Positions 44,775-53,697 are shown, counted from the stretch's first letter. The stretch: 64,000 bases of DNA from Fulvitalea axinellae (GCF_036492835.1 NZ_AP025319.1:1-64000), one strand, 5' to 3'. Numbers and translations: made by a program. The notes: generated by a model not told the origin, from the sequence alone.

Positions 44775-47126
44775 ATGCTTACTCGCCCAAAACAGGATAA
44801 TCATCTTAATAGGAAAATAGGGAAAGCTATATTTACGACTTTTTTTTTCTCATACCTGTACTTGATTAGCCTACCTGCCATTGCCCAGGTGACCTTCCAT
44901 GGAAAAGTCACGGACAGCAAAGGCGAACCATTAAGCTACGCTACCATTCTGCTCAAATCGGTTTCCAAAGGGGGGCAAGCTTCCGCCAATGGCGAATTCC
45001 GCATTGATAATATTCCGGCAGGGGAGCATGAGGTGGAGATTTCCTTTATCGGTTACCAAAGCCATTCTTCCAAAATTCTTTTCGAAGGTAAAACCGTAAA
45101 GAAGAACTTCGTTCTAAAAGCAACTTCCCAAGCCCTTGACGCTGTGGAGATCCGGGCCGAAACCGAGGCCGAAGAGATGAAACGCAGTGGCTACAGCGTA
45201 GCCTTGATCAAGAGCGCCGAGTTCAAAAATGTATCGCCCGATATCAACCAAGTGATCAAAGCCCTTCCGGGTGTAAACGTACGCGAAACGGGCGGTCTGG
45301 GCTCCAGTTTCAATCTTTCCCTCAACGGGCTTTCCGGCAACCAAGTCCGGTACTTTATCGACGGCGTACCGATGGAGAACTACGGTTCGGCGCTTACGCT
45401 CAACAACTTTCCGGTTACGCTGATCGAGAACGTCGAAGTGTACAAGGGCGTGGTGCCCATCAAGTTCGGCGCCGACGCTTTGGGCGGGGCCATCAATATC
45501 GTGACCGACAATTCTCCGGGAACTTTACTTGACGCCTCGTACTCGGTCGGGTCTTTCAATACTCACCGTGTCGCCTTCAACGGAAAATACGCTCCGGCCG
45601 ACAAAGGCTACTTCGTCAAACTCCACAGCTTTCTGAATTATTCGGATAACAGTTACGATATGCAAAACGTGCCTATCGAGGACGAACTGGGCAACCTGAA
45701 GGAACAGGACGCCGAACGTTTCCACTCCGCGTACACATCGGCGATGATAAACGCAAAGGCCGGACTCACGGGAAAAATATGGGCGGACGAGTTCTCCATA
45801 GGGTATCTGCATGCGCAAAACCACCGCGAATACCAGCATCAGGATTTGTTTATCACCAAAGCGTTCAAGGATTTTCATGGAGAAAATTCCAGCGACTTGG
45901 CCACGCTGAATTACAGGAAAAATATCGGGAAACTGTTCTTTTCGGCTTATGCCAACGGCGGAGTGGTCAAAGACACTTACGTCGACACCAGTAGCGTGGA
46001 AGTCAATTGGCGCAACGAGATAATCGACAGCAACGCCGACGGTGAGTTTTTCGAAAACAAAAGGCTTTATACGGTCACAGACCGAATCTTCAGGGCAAAC
46101 CAGTTCGTCAGCTACGATCTGGGCGACTTGCACCAATTGCAGGCCAATTTCAGCCAAAACTACATGAGGCGAAAAGGCCACGACGATGTCGATCCTTTCA
46201 ACACCGCTTTCAACGATCCCAGCCACATTTCCAAAAGTGTTTTGGGCGTTGCCTACCGGATACACAATCCGGCAAACACTCTCAACGCCGAGATCTTCGG
46301 CAAACAATATTGGTACTCCGGAGAAACCCGCTACACGGAAACGGGTGAAGCGAAAACCGTAAAAAGCGACGCCAACCCGACGGGCTTCGGCCTAACCACC
46401 GGCTGGACCGCCACCGACGACTTGGGCTTCCGTTTTTCCTTCGAAAAAGCCTATCGCCTGCCCGAAGGTTACGAACTGCTGGGCGACGGACTGTTTATCA
46501 ACATCAGCCCGGAACTTCAGCCCGAAAAAAGCTACAACTACAACCTGGAGGCCGATTACGCCTTCGAGCTTTCCCGTTTTCAGTTCAAAATAGCCGTAAA
46601 CGGTTTTTGGAGAGAATCCTCAAACCTGATCCGACTTTTGGCTCCAAACCCGAGAGACACCCGCTACGTCAACCTCAGCGCCGTAAGGGCCAAGGGGATT
46701 GAATCTAGCCTAACCGTAAGCTTCGACAAGCACTTGACGTTTAGCGGAAACCTCACTAACCAGAGCCTAAACGTAAGGGACTCGGAAGCCAAAGTACCGA
46801 ACGAGCCTTTACTGTTCGGCAACGCCAGCTTGCGCTGGAATATCTTGCCGAATGTCTCTGACAAGGACCTTTCCGTACAATGGCAATTCTATTACACGGA
46901 CAAGATCTATATGGCCCAAGTCTACCACGGCTCGCAAGGCAAAAAGATCATCCCTACCCAAAAGTACCATTCTGCCAGTATCGATTATGCTTTCGCCTCC
47001 GGCAAATACAACGTGGCCCTAATGGCCAACAACGTACTTGACGCCTTAGTATACGACAATTTCAGAGTCCAAAAGCCAGGCAGGGCCTTTTACCTAAAGC
47101 TCCGCTACGTCTTCGAAAAAGAATAA
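44775..47126 (+). CDS. TonB-dependent siderophore receptor, XusA-like
   Basis: 783 residues from the ATG at 44775 (MLTRPKQDNH); the hydrophobic segment FFFSYLYLISLPAIAQ acts as signal peptide. A carboxypeptidase-like beta domain follows (VTFHGKVTDSKGEPLSYATILL), then a plug (LPGVNVRETGGLGSSFNLSLNG, VEVYKGVVPIKFGADALGGAINIVT) and a beta barrel ending in an aromatic-containing strand (FYLKLRYVFEKE). It is the outer membrane importer of a ferric siderophore. The next two genes are a DUF4374 lipoprotein and a PepSY protein, the same order as XusA-XusB-XusC of Bacteroides thetaiotaomicron, which imports xenosiderophores. The substrate cannot be told. Confidence 0.88.
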   Translation: MLTRPKQDNHLNRKIGKAIFTTFFFSYLYLISLPAIAQVTFHGKVTDSKGEPLSYATILLKSVSKGGQASANGEFRIDNIPAGEHEVEISFIGYQSHSSKILFEGKTVKKNFVLKATSQALDAVEIRAETEAEEMKRSGYSVALIKSAEFKNVSPDINQVIKALPGVNVRETGGLGSSFNLSLNGLSGNQVRYFIDGVPMENYGSALTLNNFPVTLIENVEVYKGVVPIKFGADALGGAINIVTDNSPGTLLDASYSVGSFNTHRVAFNGKYAPADKGYFVKLHSFLNYSDNSYDMQNVPIEDELGNLKEQDAERFHSAYTSAMINAKAGLTGKIWADEFSIGYLHAQNHREYQHQDLFITKAFKDFHGENSSDLATLNYRKNIGKLFFSAYANGGVVKDTYVDTSSVEVNWRNEIIDSNADGEFFENKRLYTVTDRIFRANQFVSYDLGDLHQLQANFSQNYMRRKGHDDVDPFNTAFNDPSHISKSVLGVAYRIHNPANTLNAEIFGKQYWYSGETRYTETGEAKTVKSDANPTGFGLTTGWTATDDLGFRFSFEKAYRLPEGYELLGDGLFINISPELQPEKSYNYNLEADYAFELSRFQFKIAVNGFWRESSNLIRLLAPNPRDTRYVNLSAVRAKGIESSLTVSFDKHLTFSGNLTNQSLNVRDSEAKVPNEPLLFGNASLRWNILPNVSDKDLSVQWQFYYTDKIYMAQVYHGSQGKKIIPTQKYHSASIDYAFASGKYNVALMANNVLDALVYDNFRVQKPGRAFYLKLRYVFEKE

Positions 47127-47133
47127 ATACTGG

Positions 47134-47179
47134 TTGGTATTAGGTATTTGGTCTGAGGTACCTAAGACCAAACACCAAC
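47134..47179 (+). repeat. Stem-loop repeat, copy C
   Basis: Near-perfect palindrome centred on GGTACC: TTTGGTCTGAGGTAC with GTACCTAAGACCAAA (one mismatch), extended by GTTGG and CCAAC. It starts eight bases after the receptor stop. Confidence 0.65.
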
Positions 47180-47212
47180 TATAGCTTTACTCTTCAATAA
47201 AAATAACAAACG

Positions 47213-48457
47213 ATGAAAACGCTTAACCGAGCGCTACTTTTTGCGCTAACATGCCTTATAACATTCTCAGCTTGCTCAGATGATAATGATCCGGATCCAA
47301 AACCGGTCATCCCGGAAGGGGAAGAGTGGGCGGTATACCTGAAGCTCGACAAATCGCGTGACGAGAACGAATCCGAATACATCCTTCCGGGAGTGGACCT
47401 TATGCAAGGAGCAATCTCAGCCGAAGGGCAGGGGTACGAAATCTTGGGTTGGAACTTTGTCCGCTCAGTGGGCAAGACACTCTTCGTGTCAGGCTACGGC
47501 GACAACAAATGCAATTCTTACCAAGTCGACGCAACCAAGGCCGTCAAGAAAATGGCCAGCTTTACATTCGACAACGCCTTGGAAATGTTCGGCCATACCA
47601 AAGACCGTCAGTATATGTTGGCTATGGAAACCAACAGAACCGGTTATGACAACAGCCTCTTGTACATCGTAGACCCTATTACGGGCGAGAACAAGCAGAA
47701 AATCAGCCTTGAGCTTTTTGTGGATAAAGAGGCCGGTACAAAATCGCTTCCTTCCGCGCTTGTGGTTCGTGGCGATAAGCTTTTCGTTCCTCTCCATATT
47801 GTGGACGCCAAAGGCGGTTATACTTACCCCGATCCCAATGCGGCCCATGTGGCTATCTTCCCGTTCCCGAACGTGACGGACAAGCCCGAAAAAATCATCA
47901 AGGACACCCGAACTTCTCCAATCGGCGTAAACGGAGCCACTTCAAGCATTATCGAAGCCGACAACGGAAACCTGTACTCGTTCTCTTGCGGAACGCTCTC
48001 AAGCGGTATCGATCCAGCTTCCAGCAAACCATCAGGCCTCTTGCGTATCAATAAAGGGGCGACCGAATTCGACAAAGATTATTTCTTCAATATAGAGGAA
48101 AAGACCAACGGAGGAAAAATCTTCTGGATGGACTACGCCGGCGACAACAAAGCCATCGCCCGTATTTTGGTCAAAGAAATGGATCCTGATACTCCTTGGG
48201 CCGCTTTCGGTCGCGAGGTTTTCCACCAAAGATTGGTGATCCTCGATTTGGAAGCCAAAACCGTAACTAACGTAGCCAACGTGCCTTTGCACGCGAAACG
48301 TTACACTTCTCCGGTATTGGTGGAAAACGGAAAAGTATACGTAAGCGTAGAAACCGCCGAAGACGCCCACATCTACCAAGTGGATGTAGCTTCTGCCACA
48401 GCGGTTAAAGGCGCCAAAATCGAAGGAAAAACCATCAAAGGATTCTTCAAGCTATAA
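47213..48457 (+). CDS. DUF4374 surface lipoprotein, XusB-like
   Basis: 414 residues. Lipobox FSAC at about residue 22, then an acidic DDNDPDPKP linker of the kind linked to export of surface lipoproteins. The rest is a DUF4374 beta-propeller (EEWAVYLKLDKSRD, SGYGDNKCNSYQVD, LALL-type repeats such as LLYIVDPITGENKQK). In the Xus system the equivalent lipoprotein binds ferric enterobactin at the cell surface and hands it to the TonB receptor. Position directly after a XusA-like receptor and before a PepSY protein supports the same role. Ligand specificity is unknown. Confidence 0.85.
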   Translation: MKTLNRALLFALTCLITFSACSDDNDPDPKPVIPEGEEWAVYLKLDKSRDENESEYILPGVDLMQGAISAEGQGYEILGWNFVRSVGKTLFVSGYGDNKCNSYQVDATKAVKKMASFTFDNALEMFGHTKDRQYMLAMETNRTGYDNSLLYIVDPITGENKQKISLELFVDKEAGTKSLPSALVVRGDKLFVPLHIVDAKGGYTYPDPNAAHVAIFPFPNVTDKPEKIIKDTRTSPIGVNGATSSIIEADNGNLYSFSCGTLSSGIDPASSKPSGLLRINKGATEFDKDYFFNIEEKTNGGKIFWMDYAGDNKAIARILVKEMDPDTPWAAFGREVFHQRLVILDLEAKTVTNVANVPLHAKRYTSPVLVENGKVYVSVETAEDAHIYQVDVASATAVKGAKIEGKTIKGFFKL

Positions 48458-48464
48458 TGAATTT

Positions 48465-48510
48465 TGGTATCGGGCCTTAGGTATAATCGGATACCTAAGG
48501 CCTGACACCA
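48465..48510 (+). repeat. Stem-loop repeat, copy D
   Basis: TGGTATCGGGCCTTAGGTAT pairs with ATACCTAAGGCCTGACACCA across a six-base loop (two non-Watson-Crick positions). It starts eight bases after the DUF4374 stop and ends 18 bases before the PepSY gene's start. Confidence 0.65.
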
Positions 48511-48528
48511 TTATCTAAGACCTTAGCC

Positions 48529-49671
48529 ATGTCAAAAAAAAACTGGTACAATTGGCACCTATACTTAGGTCTGGTTACCGGCCTGATAGTCTTTATAGTG
48601 GCCGTAACCGGCTGTTGTTGGGCTTTTAAGGAAGAAATCGAATCGTTCGACGCTTGGCACAAAACCGTCAAGCCCGAAAACAAACCCTTTATTCCCGCCA
48701 CTCAGGCCAAGGAACTGGCCTTGAAATCCCTGCCGGGCCACCACATCCACGGTATTATTTTCGGTAAAAAAGACGAAAGCCTGGAAGTGGTTTTTTATGA
48801 GGACAACCCGGAATTTTACCAAAGCGTATTCCTGAACCCTTACTCCGGCGCCACGCTCAGGGTGGTTGATCACAAAAGCGGTTTCTTCGCCGTCGTGCTG
48901 GCCGGACACACACGCCTCTGGCTTCCAAAGGCAATCGGGGAAAATGTCATCGCCCTCTCCACGCTGATTTTTTTGACGATGGTCATAAGCGGAATCGTTC
49001 TGTGGTGGCCGAAAAACAAAAAAGCCCGCAAACAGCGCCTGACCTTCGACTGGAAAGCCACCACCCGCTGGAAACGCAAAAACTTTGACCTGCACGCCGT
49101 TGTCGGTTTTTACGCCTCGGCTTTCGCTTTTGCGTTGGCTTTTACCGGATGCGTCATGGCTTACGGATGGTTCTATTTCATAGTGTTCAAAGCCACGGGC
49201 GGCGACAAGAACCCGAGGTTCGTTTACCCGGAAAACGTCTCCGAAGCCAACGCTCCAAAAGCCCCTATCGATGCGCTGGTACCTATGCTTGTAGAGCATT
49301 ACCCCAACGCGAAAACCTACGAACTCCACTTTCCGGAAAGCGACACCACAGGAATATTGGTGGAAATGGCCAATACCGAAGGTCTTTTCTACGATATGGA
49401 TTATCGTTTTTACGATCAGTCCACTCTACAGGAATTGGAGACGAACAGCATCTACGGCCCATACGAGAAAGCCGATTTCGCCGATCACGTAATCCGTCTA
49501 AACTACGATATTCATATTGGCGCTATTGGAGGATTGCCCGGAAAAATACTGGCATTCTTGGCCAGCTTGCTAGCGGCGTCCTTACCCGTAACGGGATTGT
49601 TGATGTATCTGGGCAGGAAAAACAAAAGTTCAAAAAACAGAAAGAAACAGGCGATAACGCAAGCAGTATGA
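48529..49671 (+). CDS. PepSY-domain inner membrane protein, XusC-like
   Basis: 380 residues with about four membrane helices: LYLGLVTGLIVFIVAVTGCCWAF, NVIALSTLIFLTMVISGIVLWWP, VGFYASAFAFALAFTGCVMAYG and ILAFLASLLAASLPVTGLLMYLG. PepSY-type periplasmic segments lie between them (TQAKELALKSLPGHHIHGIIFG, PMLVEHYPNAKTYELHFPES). Proteins of this group act as inner membrane ferric-siderophore reductases; conserved helix histidines (HLYLG, AGHTRLW, LHAVVG, DIHIG) could bind heme. Last gene of the Xus-like set. It would release iron in the periplasm or help its transport. Confidence 0.87.
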   Translation: MSKKNWYNWHLYLGLVTGLIVFIVAVTGCCWAFKEEIESFDAWHKTVKPENKPFIPATQAKELALKSLPGHHIHGIIFGKKDESLEVVFYEDNPEFYQSVFLNPYSGATLRVVDHKSGFFAVVLAGHTRLWLPKAIGENVIALSTLIFLTMVISGIVLWWPKNKKARKQRLTFDWKATTRWKRKNFDLHAVVGFYASAFAFALAFTGCVMAYGWFYFIVFKATGGDKNPRFVYPENVSEANAPKAPIDALVPMLVEHYPNAKTYELHFPESDTTGILVEMANTEGLFYDMDYRFYDQSTLQELETNSIYGPYEKADFADHVIRLNYDIHIGAIGGLPGKILAFLASLLAASLPVTGLLMYLGRKNKSSKNRKKQAITQAV

Positions 49672-49675
49672 AAGT

Positions 49676-49723
49676 GGTCTTAAGTATTAGGTATTCGGTC
49701 TTAGGTACCTAATACTTAAGACC
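49676..49723 (+). repeat. Stem-loop repeat, copy E
   Basis: GGTCTTAAGTATTAGGTA and its exact reverse complement (18 bp) are separated by 12 bases, five bases after the PepSY stop. It is the most perfect member of the family and may close the operon. Confidence 0.75.
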
Positions 49724-49744
49724 AAATACCTAATACGAAAAGGT

Positions 49745-49981
49745 TTATCCAATTGCGTAGGAGGTGCACAACATCCCTTCAGAAGCCGTAGCCGGATGCG
49801 CGCAAGTCGTCTGGTTATGCTTTACGCAGTTACCGCAGTCAGAGTCTTTGTGCAACTCCAATTTCTGGTCAAACTTTTCACAAGTCTGATCAAAAACTAC
49901 CATAGTATTATTCACTCTGCACAAGCTGTTGTTCATCAGGTTGTCACAGTTAATGCAAGAATTCGAAGTTTTGATATCCAT
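49745..49981 (-). CDS. Small cysteine-rich protein, possible zinc or metal binder
   Basis: 78 residues from an ATG at 49981 (MDIKTSNSCINCDNLMN). It has eight cysteines: a CINC pair at 9-12, CRV, TCEKF, a CGNC pair, TCAHP and MLCTSYA. There is no signal peptide, so cytoplasmic zinc ribbon-like or metal-chaperone-like folding is more likely than disulfides. I do not recognise the family. It is convergent with the siderophore operon. The regular spacing of cysteines and the clean frame make it a convincing gene despite its size. Confidence 0.65.
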   Translation of the reverse strand: MDIKTSNSCINCDNLMNNSLCRVNNTMVVFDQTCEKFDQKLELHKDSDCGNCVKHNQTTCAHPATASEGMLCTSYAIG

Positions 49982-50102
49982 AGCGGTAGGGGTTTAAAAT
50001 GTCTGTAGAATACGGTGTAAATTACCGGACACAGCCTCTTAGAATCAATCAAAACAAACTAATCTGGCGAATACATAATTGTAATAAATTTAAATAAAAC
50101 AC
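49982..50102 (+). other. Leader region before an orphan terminator
   Basis: About 120 bases between the start of the Cys-rich gene and the terminator at 50103. No ORF. If a plus-strand promoter lies here, the product would be a short RNA or an attenuated leader of the GH43-like gene. It also holds the promoter of the Cys-rich gene. Confidence 0.3.
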
Positions 50103-50131
50103 GCCTGAATCGGTCTCAGGCTATTTTTTTT
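50103..50131 (+). terminator. Intrinsic terminator with U8, upstream of the GH43-like gene
   Basis: GCCTGA pairs with TCAGGC over a seven-base loop, followed by TATTTTTTTT. No plus-strand gene precedes it closely, so it either ends read-through from the Xus-like operon or belongs to a short RNA or leader. Confidence 0.75.
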
Positions 50132-50290
50132 GGAAAGACCAAAACCTTGAGGCAAAACGCAACAACCTTCATTCTACCCCATCCGGAACCCTATCGCAAA
50201 TGGAGGGAAAACCCACCATACGCCGTTTATAATGCAGGAACCGGTTTGGCTTCCGAAGAGTATTTTTCGAAAATTTTTAAACGCCTCATA

Positions 50291-51325
50291 ATGCGCCTTA
50301 ACACACTACTGAGCTTTTTAATTACCGTCTGCTTTCTAGCGCAAACAGCATTGGCCCAGAACAAGACCATAAAACCCGACGCCGTCTGGAAAGACAGCGC
50401 GGGAAAAAGAATCAACGCCCACGGAGGTTGCGTAATTTCCCATGGCGGAATCTACTACTGGTACGGCGAAGAGAAGGAAAAAGGCCTATCCGAAAAAGAA
50501 CACGCCGACGCCGGCGTCCACTGCTACGCCTCATCAGACTTGGTAAACTGGCACGACCAAGGCTTGGTACTCAAACTGATAAAAGGGGAAACACTCAGCG
50601 ATTTAGCCTTCGACAGCAACCACGACCGCCCCAAAGTGGTGTATAACGAAGCCACCCGGAAGTTCGTCATGTTCTTCAAACTCTATCTCCGGGGCAAAGG
50701 CCACGGAGTAGCCTACGTAGGTGTAGCCACATCCGACAGTCCGGTGGGGCCATTTGTCTACAAACACAAATTCTTGGGAGGTGGATCGCCAAACGGCACC
50801 GGAGATTTCGCCATATACAAAGACGACGACGGCAAGCTATACCACCTCTCGGTAAGAAAACCCGACAAAGCTTTCGTAATCGGAAAAATGCGTGACGACT
50901 ACCTGATGCCCGAAGGAAAATACCAAATATGCGAAGGCGTAACCCGCCATACCGAAGCTCCGGCCATTTTCAAAAAAGACGGCATCTACCACATGTTAGC
51001 CTCAGGCTCGACAGGCTGGGCGCCCAACCCCGCAAGGCATTTCACAGCCCGGAACATCTACGGACCTTGGAAATTCCGGGGAAATCCATGCCAAGGCACA
51101 AACCCGCATAACAACCTCGGGCCAGACAAAACCTTCGGCGGGCAATCGAACTTCGTGCTGAAAGTTGACGAACAAAAGGATGCCTATATCGCCATATTCG
51201 ATATCAACAAACCGAAACACCCTTACGAAAGCGCTTATATCTGGTTACCGATCAAATTCAAAGGCAAGGATATTAGCATTCTGTGGCAAGACGCTTGGAG
51301 TTTGGATGTATTTCGGAATCAATAG
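50291..51325 (+). CDS. GH43-like glycoside hydrolase, secreted
   Basis: 344 residues from the ATG at 50291 (MRLNTLLSFLITVCFLAQTALA, signal peptide). The sequence follows the five-bladed propeller pattern of GH43 relatives: INAHGGCVISHGGIYYWYGEE, SSDLVNWHDQGLVLK, DRPKVVYNEATRKFVMFFK, VATSDSPVGPFVYKHKF, TGDFAIYKDDDGKLYHLS, EAPAIFKKDGIYHMLASGS. The DRPKV and EAP segments hold the likely acid residues. Relatives act on galactans or arabinoxylans; the sub-family is not clear. Monocistronic, with a terminator 160 bases upstream. Confidence 0.8.
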   Translation: MRLNTLLSFLITVCFLAQTALAQNKTIKPDAVWKDSAGKRINAHGGCVISHGGIYYWYGEEKEKGLSEKEHADAGVHCYASSDLVNWHDQGLVLKLIKGETLSDLAFDSNHDRPKVVYNEATRKFVMFFKLYLRGKGHGVAYVGVATSDSPVGPFVYKHKFLGGGSPNGTGDFAIYKDDDGKLYHLSVRKPDKAFVIGKMRDDYLMPEGKYQICEGVTRHTEAPAIFKKDGIYHMLASGSTGWAPNPARHFTARNIYGPWKFRGNPCQGTNPHNNLGPDKTFGGQSNFVLKVDEQKDAYIAIFDINKPKHPYESAYIWLPIKFKGKDISILWQDAWSLDVFRNQ

Positions 51326-51400
51326 TTTACATCCTTTTCAGGAAAATCAAAACGTGGAGACAGGATATACCCTGTCTCTACATATCTGTATTTCAGATTT

Positions 51401-51775
51401 TTACCGATTACTGACTACTTCCCCTCCGGCTTCCGCCAACGTATCTCCCCAAGCCGAGATCATTTCTAACAAAGGAACCAGCGTCTGCCCTAAATCCGTC
51501 AAGGAATATTCTACCCTCAACGGCGGTTTGCCCGAATATTCCTTCCTGTAGACCACCCCGTCCTTTTCCAACTGTTTTAGCTGAAGGCTGAGCGTGCGTT
51601 CCGTCACTACGGGCATGCTTTTTCTCAATTCGTTGTAGCGCAGAGTCCCGTCTTTTAGATGATACAGAATCACCGATTTCCATTTTCCCCCAATAATATC
51701 CATCGTGATACTCGTGGTGCACGGATACAGCTTTCCGTTCAGGCTTATCATCTGGCTTTTGCAATTCAACTTCAT
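51401..51775 (-). CDS. HxlR-family winged-helix regulator
   Basis: 124 residues from the ATG at 51775 (MKLNCKSQMISLNGKLYPCTTSITMDIIGGKWK). The HxlR pattern is clear: PC....M..IGGKWK near the start, ILYHLKDGTLRYNELRKSMP, the recognition helix TERTLSLQLKQLEKDGVVYRKEY, and the VEYSLTDLG wing. The N-terminal Cys is the redox- or electrophile-sensing position in some members (YodB type). It is divergent from a DJ-1 lipoprotein gene 142 bases away, so it probably represses that gene and itself. Confidence 0.9.
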   Translation of the reverse strand: MKLNCKSQMISLNGKLYPCTTSITMDIIGGKWKSVILYHLKDGTLRYNELRKSMPVVTERTLSLQLKQLEKDGVVYRKEYSGKPPLRVEYSLTDLGQTLVPLLEMISAWGDTLAEAGGEVVSNR

Positions 51776-51917
51776 TCGAAAAGGTTTTCGGAGCAGAAAA
51801 TCAAGACTATCCAAAAGGATAGTTATTGCGAAGCTACGGCGCAATGCCTAATATCGCAACTATAATAATGATAGTAGAATGGCGTTCCCAAAACGGGATC
51901 ACCCGAAAAACCTACAG

Positions 51918-52709
51918 ATGAGAAACCTATTCAAATACACACTCGCCGTATTCCTGTTTTCCGCCCTTTGGTCTTGCCAAAGCGGTAAATCAACCAAAAA
52001 CAGCGAGAAAGAAACCATCGCGGCAAAAGCCAAAAGCGTTCTGTTTGTGCTTTCAAGCAACGACCAGATGGGCGACACCGACAAGAAAACCGGCGTTTGG
52101 CTTGAGGAATTCGCCACGCCGTATTACTTGCTCAAAGACAACAACATCAACATTACCATAGTGTCGCCAAAAGGCGGACAGATACCTTTCGATCCCGGTA
52201 GCCTGGCCGAAGGAGCCGCCACCGAGGCCACCAAACGCTACGAACAAGACGCCGAGCTAAAGAAACTTCTAGCTAATACCGGCACGCTGACCAGCGTAAA
52301 AGCCGGCGATTTCGACGCCGTTTTCTACCCGGGCGGACACGGACTTTTGTGGGATTTGACTACGGACAAAAACTCAATCGCATTGCTGGAAGACTTCTTC
52401 AACGCAGGAAAACCCGTAGCTTCGGTTTGCCATGGACCGGCCGCTTTCGCAAATGCCAAAGCCAAAAACGGCCAGCCAATCGTATCGGGCAAAAAGGTGA
52501 CTGGATTCTCCAACACCGAAGAGGAAGCCATTCAGCTGACCGGCACTGTGCCGTTCCTTTTGGAAAACAAACTCAAGGAAAACGGAGGCCAATACAGCCG
52601 TACGGACGATTGGAAAAGCTACGCACAAGTGGACGGCAACCTGATCACGGGCCAAAACCCGACCTCTACGCCAGCCGTAGCCGAAGCGTTGCTCAAAGCG
52701 TTGAAATAA
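51918..52709 (+). CDS. DJ-1/PfpI-family lipoprotein (Hsp31-like)
   Basis: 263 residues from the ATG at 51918 (MRNLFKYTLAVFLFSALWSC, lipidation Cys). The domain is of the Hsp31/class I glutamine amidotransferase-like type: VLFVLSSNDQMGDTDKKTGVWLEEFATPYYLL, DAVFYPGGHGLLWDL, and the nucleophile elbow PVASVCHGPAAF. Relatives are glyoxalase III-like or deglycase/chaperone enzymes; being a lipoprotein is less usual and places the activity in the periplasm or outside. The divergent HxlR gene suggests induction by electrophiles such as methylglyoxal or quinones (inference). Confidence 0.85.
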   Translation: MRNLFKYTLAVFLFSALWSCQSGKSTKNSEKETIAAKAKSVLFVLSSNDQMGDTDKKTGVWLEEFATPYYLLKDNNINITIVSPKGGQIPFDPGSLAEGAATEATKRYEQDAELKKLLANTGTLTSVKAGDFDAVFYPGGHGLLWDLTTDKNSIALLEDFFNAGKPVASVCHGPAAFANAKAKNGQPIVSGKKVTGFSNTEEEAIQLTGTVPFLLENKLKENGGQYSRTDDWKSYAQVDGNLITGQNPTSTPAVAEALLKALK

Positions 52710-52755
52710 GGAAAAGCATTAATAATCAATAAAATATCTCGATCAACCCACTTTA

Positions 52756-52789
52756 AAGACGGCAGGAAAAACCCTGTCCGTCTTTTTTT
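52756..52789 (+). terminator. Intrinsic terminator of the DJ-1 lipoprotein gene
   Basis: AAGACGG pairs with CCGTCTT, with AGG/CCT inside, and runs into seven T residues. It starts 47 bases after the stop codon. Confidence 0.85.
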
Positions 52790-52965
52790 GTATTGGGCAT
52801 TCAGTCTTGATTCTTGGGTATTTTGACCATCAACAGAAGAGGGAAAACCGGACAATCCAAAGGAACTCTCCCAACTCTTTGCTCTCATATTTGTACTGCA
52901 AACAGAATCATTTATATATTCGCAAAGCAAACAAAGTCACACAGCAAATATTACAATGTATTTTT

Positions 52966-53637
52966 ATGAAACACATGTTGTTTCTGACCTTGGCCTGTTG
53001 CCTACTTCCGTTAGGCCTGCGCGCCGAGGCCGTTGAGGGCCTGATTTTTTTCGAAAGGCAAATCAAACGCGCCAGCTTCGATATCCCAACCGAAAGCGAA
53101 ACGGGGGAAATCCGCTTCGAGCTACTGCAACACAAGGTCAGGTATTATGACGAGTGGGGAAACAAACAAATCCTAAAGCCCAAACAGGCGAGGGAGTACC
53201 GCTTTACCTTCAAGGGAAAGGAAATCCGTATGATATCCGTAAGCCGGAAGGCCTTTCCAAAGAAAGGGACAAAACCGCCGTTTGCCAAAACGCTATTTCT
53301 AAGGTGTGTGGAAGACGGCGCCGTAAGGCTTTTGGAGTATCACCGGGGCTCGGATATCAACGCGCAAAGGCGGCGTATGCTTCAGCAACCCGCCCGGTAT
53401 TTTAAGAATGCAGGCCCGGGCCAACAACCCCTTACCAAAGGGCGAAAGGAATACATTCTGTTTAAAGACCAAGAGGTTTTGGTCTTGGACGCCACAACGA
53501 CCAAATCTCATCTAGACCTCTTTTTGTCCGATTGCCCAAATATTCAGGAAAAGGCAACCCGGCAGACGGATACTGAAGACACGGCGACCTTGGCGGTGAG
53601 ATTGTATAACGAGAATTGCGGAGTTGTGAAGAAGTAG
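52966..53637 (+). CDS. Secreted protein, first of a tandem paralogue pair
   Basis: 223 residues from the ATG at 52966 (MKHMLFLTLACCLLPLGLRAEA). After the signal peptide: EGLIFFERQIKRASFDIPTES, then KVRYYDEWGNKQILKPKQAREYRFTF, IRMISVSRKAF, LFLRCVEDGAVRLLEYHRG and a C-terminal LFLSDCPNIQEK...RLYNENC. The next gene shares all these blocks. Two conserved cysteines (DCP and ENC) could form a disulfide. The fold looks beta-rich; I do not recognise the family, though similar short Bacteroidota secreted proteins exist. Export to the periplasm or surface is likely. Confidence 0.7.
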   Translation: MKHMLFLTLACCLLPLGLRAEAVEGLIFFERQIKRASFDIPTESETGEIRFELLQHKVRYYDEWGNKQILKPKQAREYRFTFKGKEIRMISVSRKAFPKKGTKPPFAKTLFLRCVEDGAVRLLEYHRGSDINAQRRRMLQQPARYFKNAGPGQQPLTKGRKEYILFKDQEVLVLDATTTKSHLDLFLSDCPNIQEKATRQTDTEDTATLAVRLYNENCGVVKK

Positions 53638-53697
53638 GGGAGAGACGTATCGGCTGAAAACCAAACTCAAGTTCTATATATTTTACTCAAACAGACC

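Noticed and set aside
45525-46307. 260-codon antisense open frame inside the TonB receptor gene
   Set aside because: Long only because the receptor gene is codon-biased; the plus-strand frame has clear family motifs throughout.
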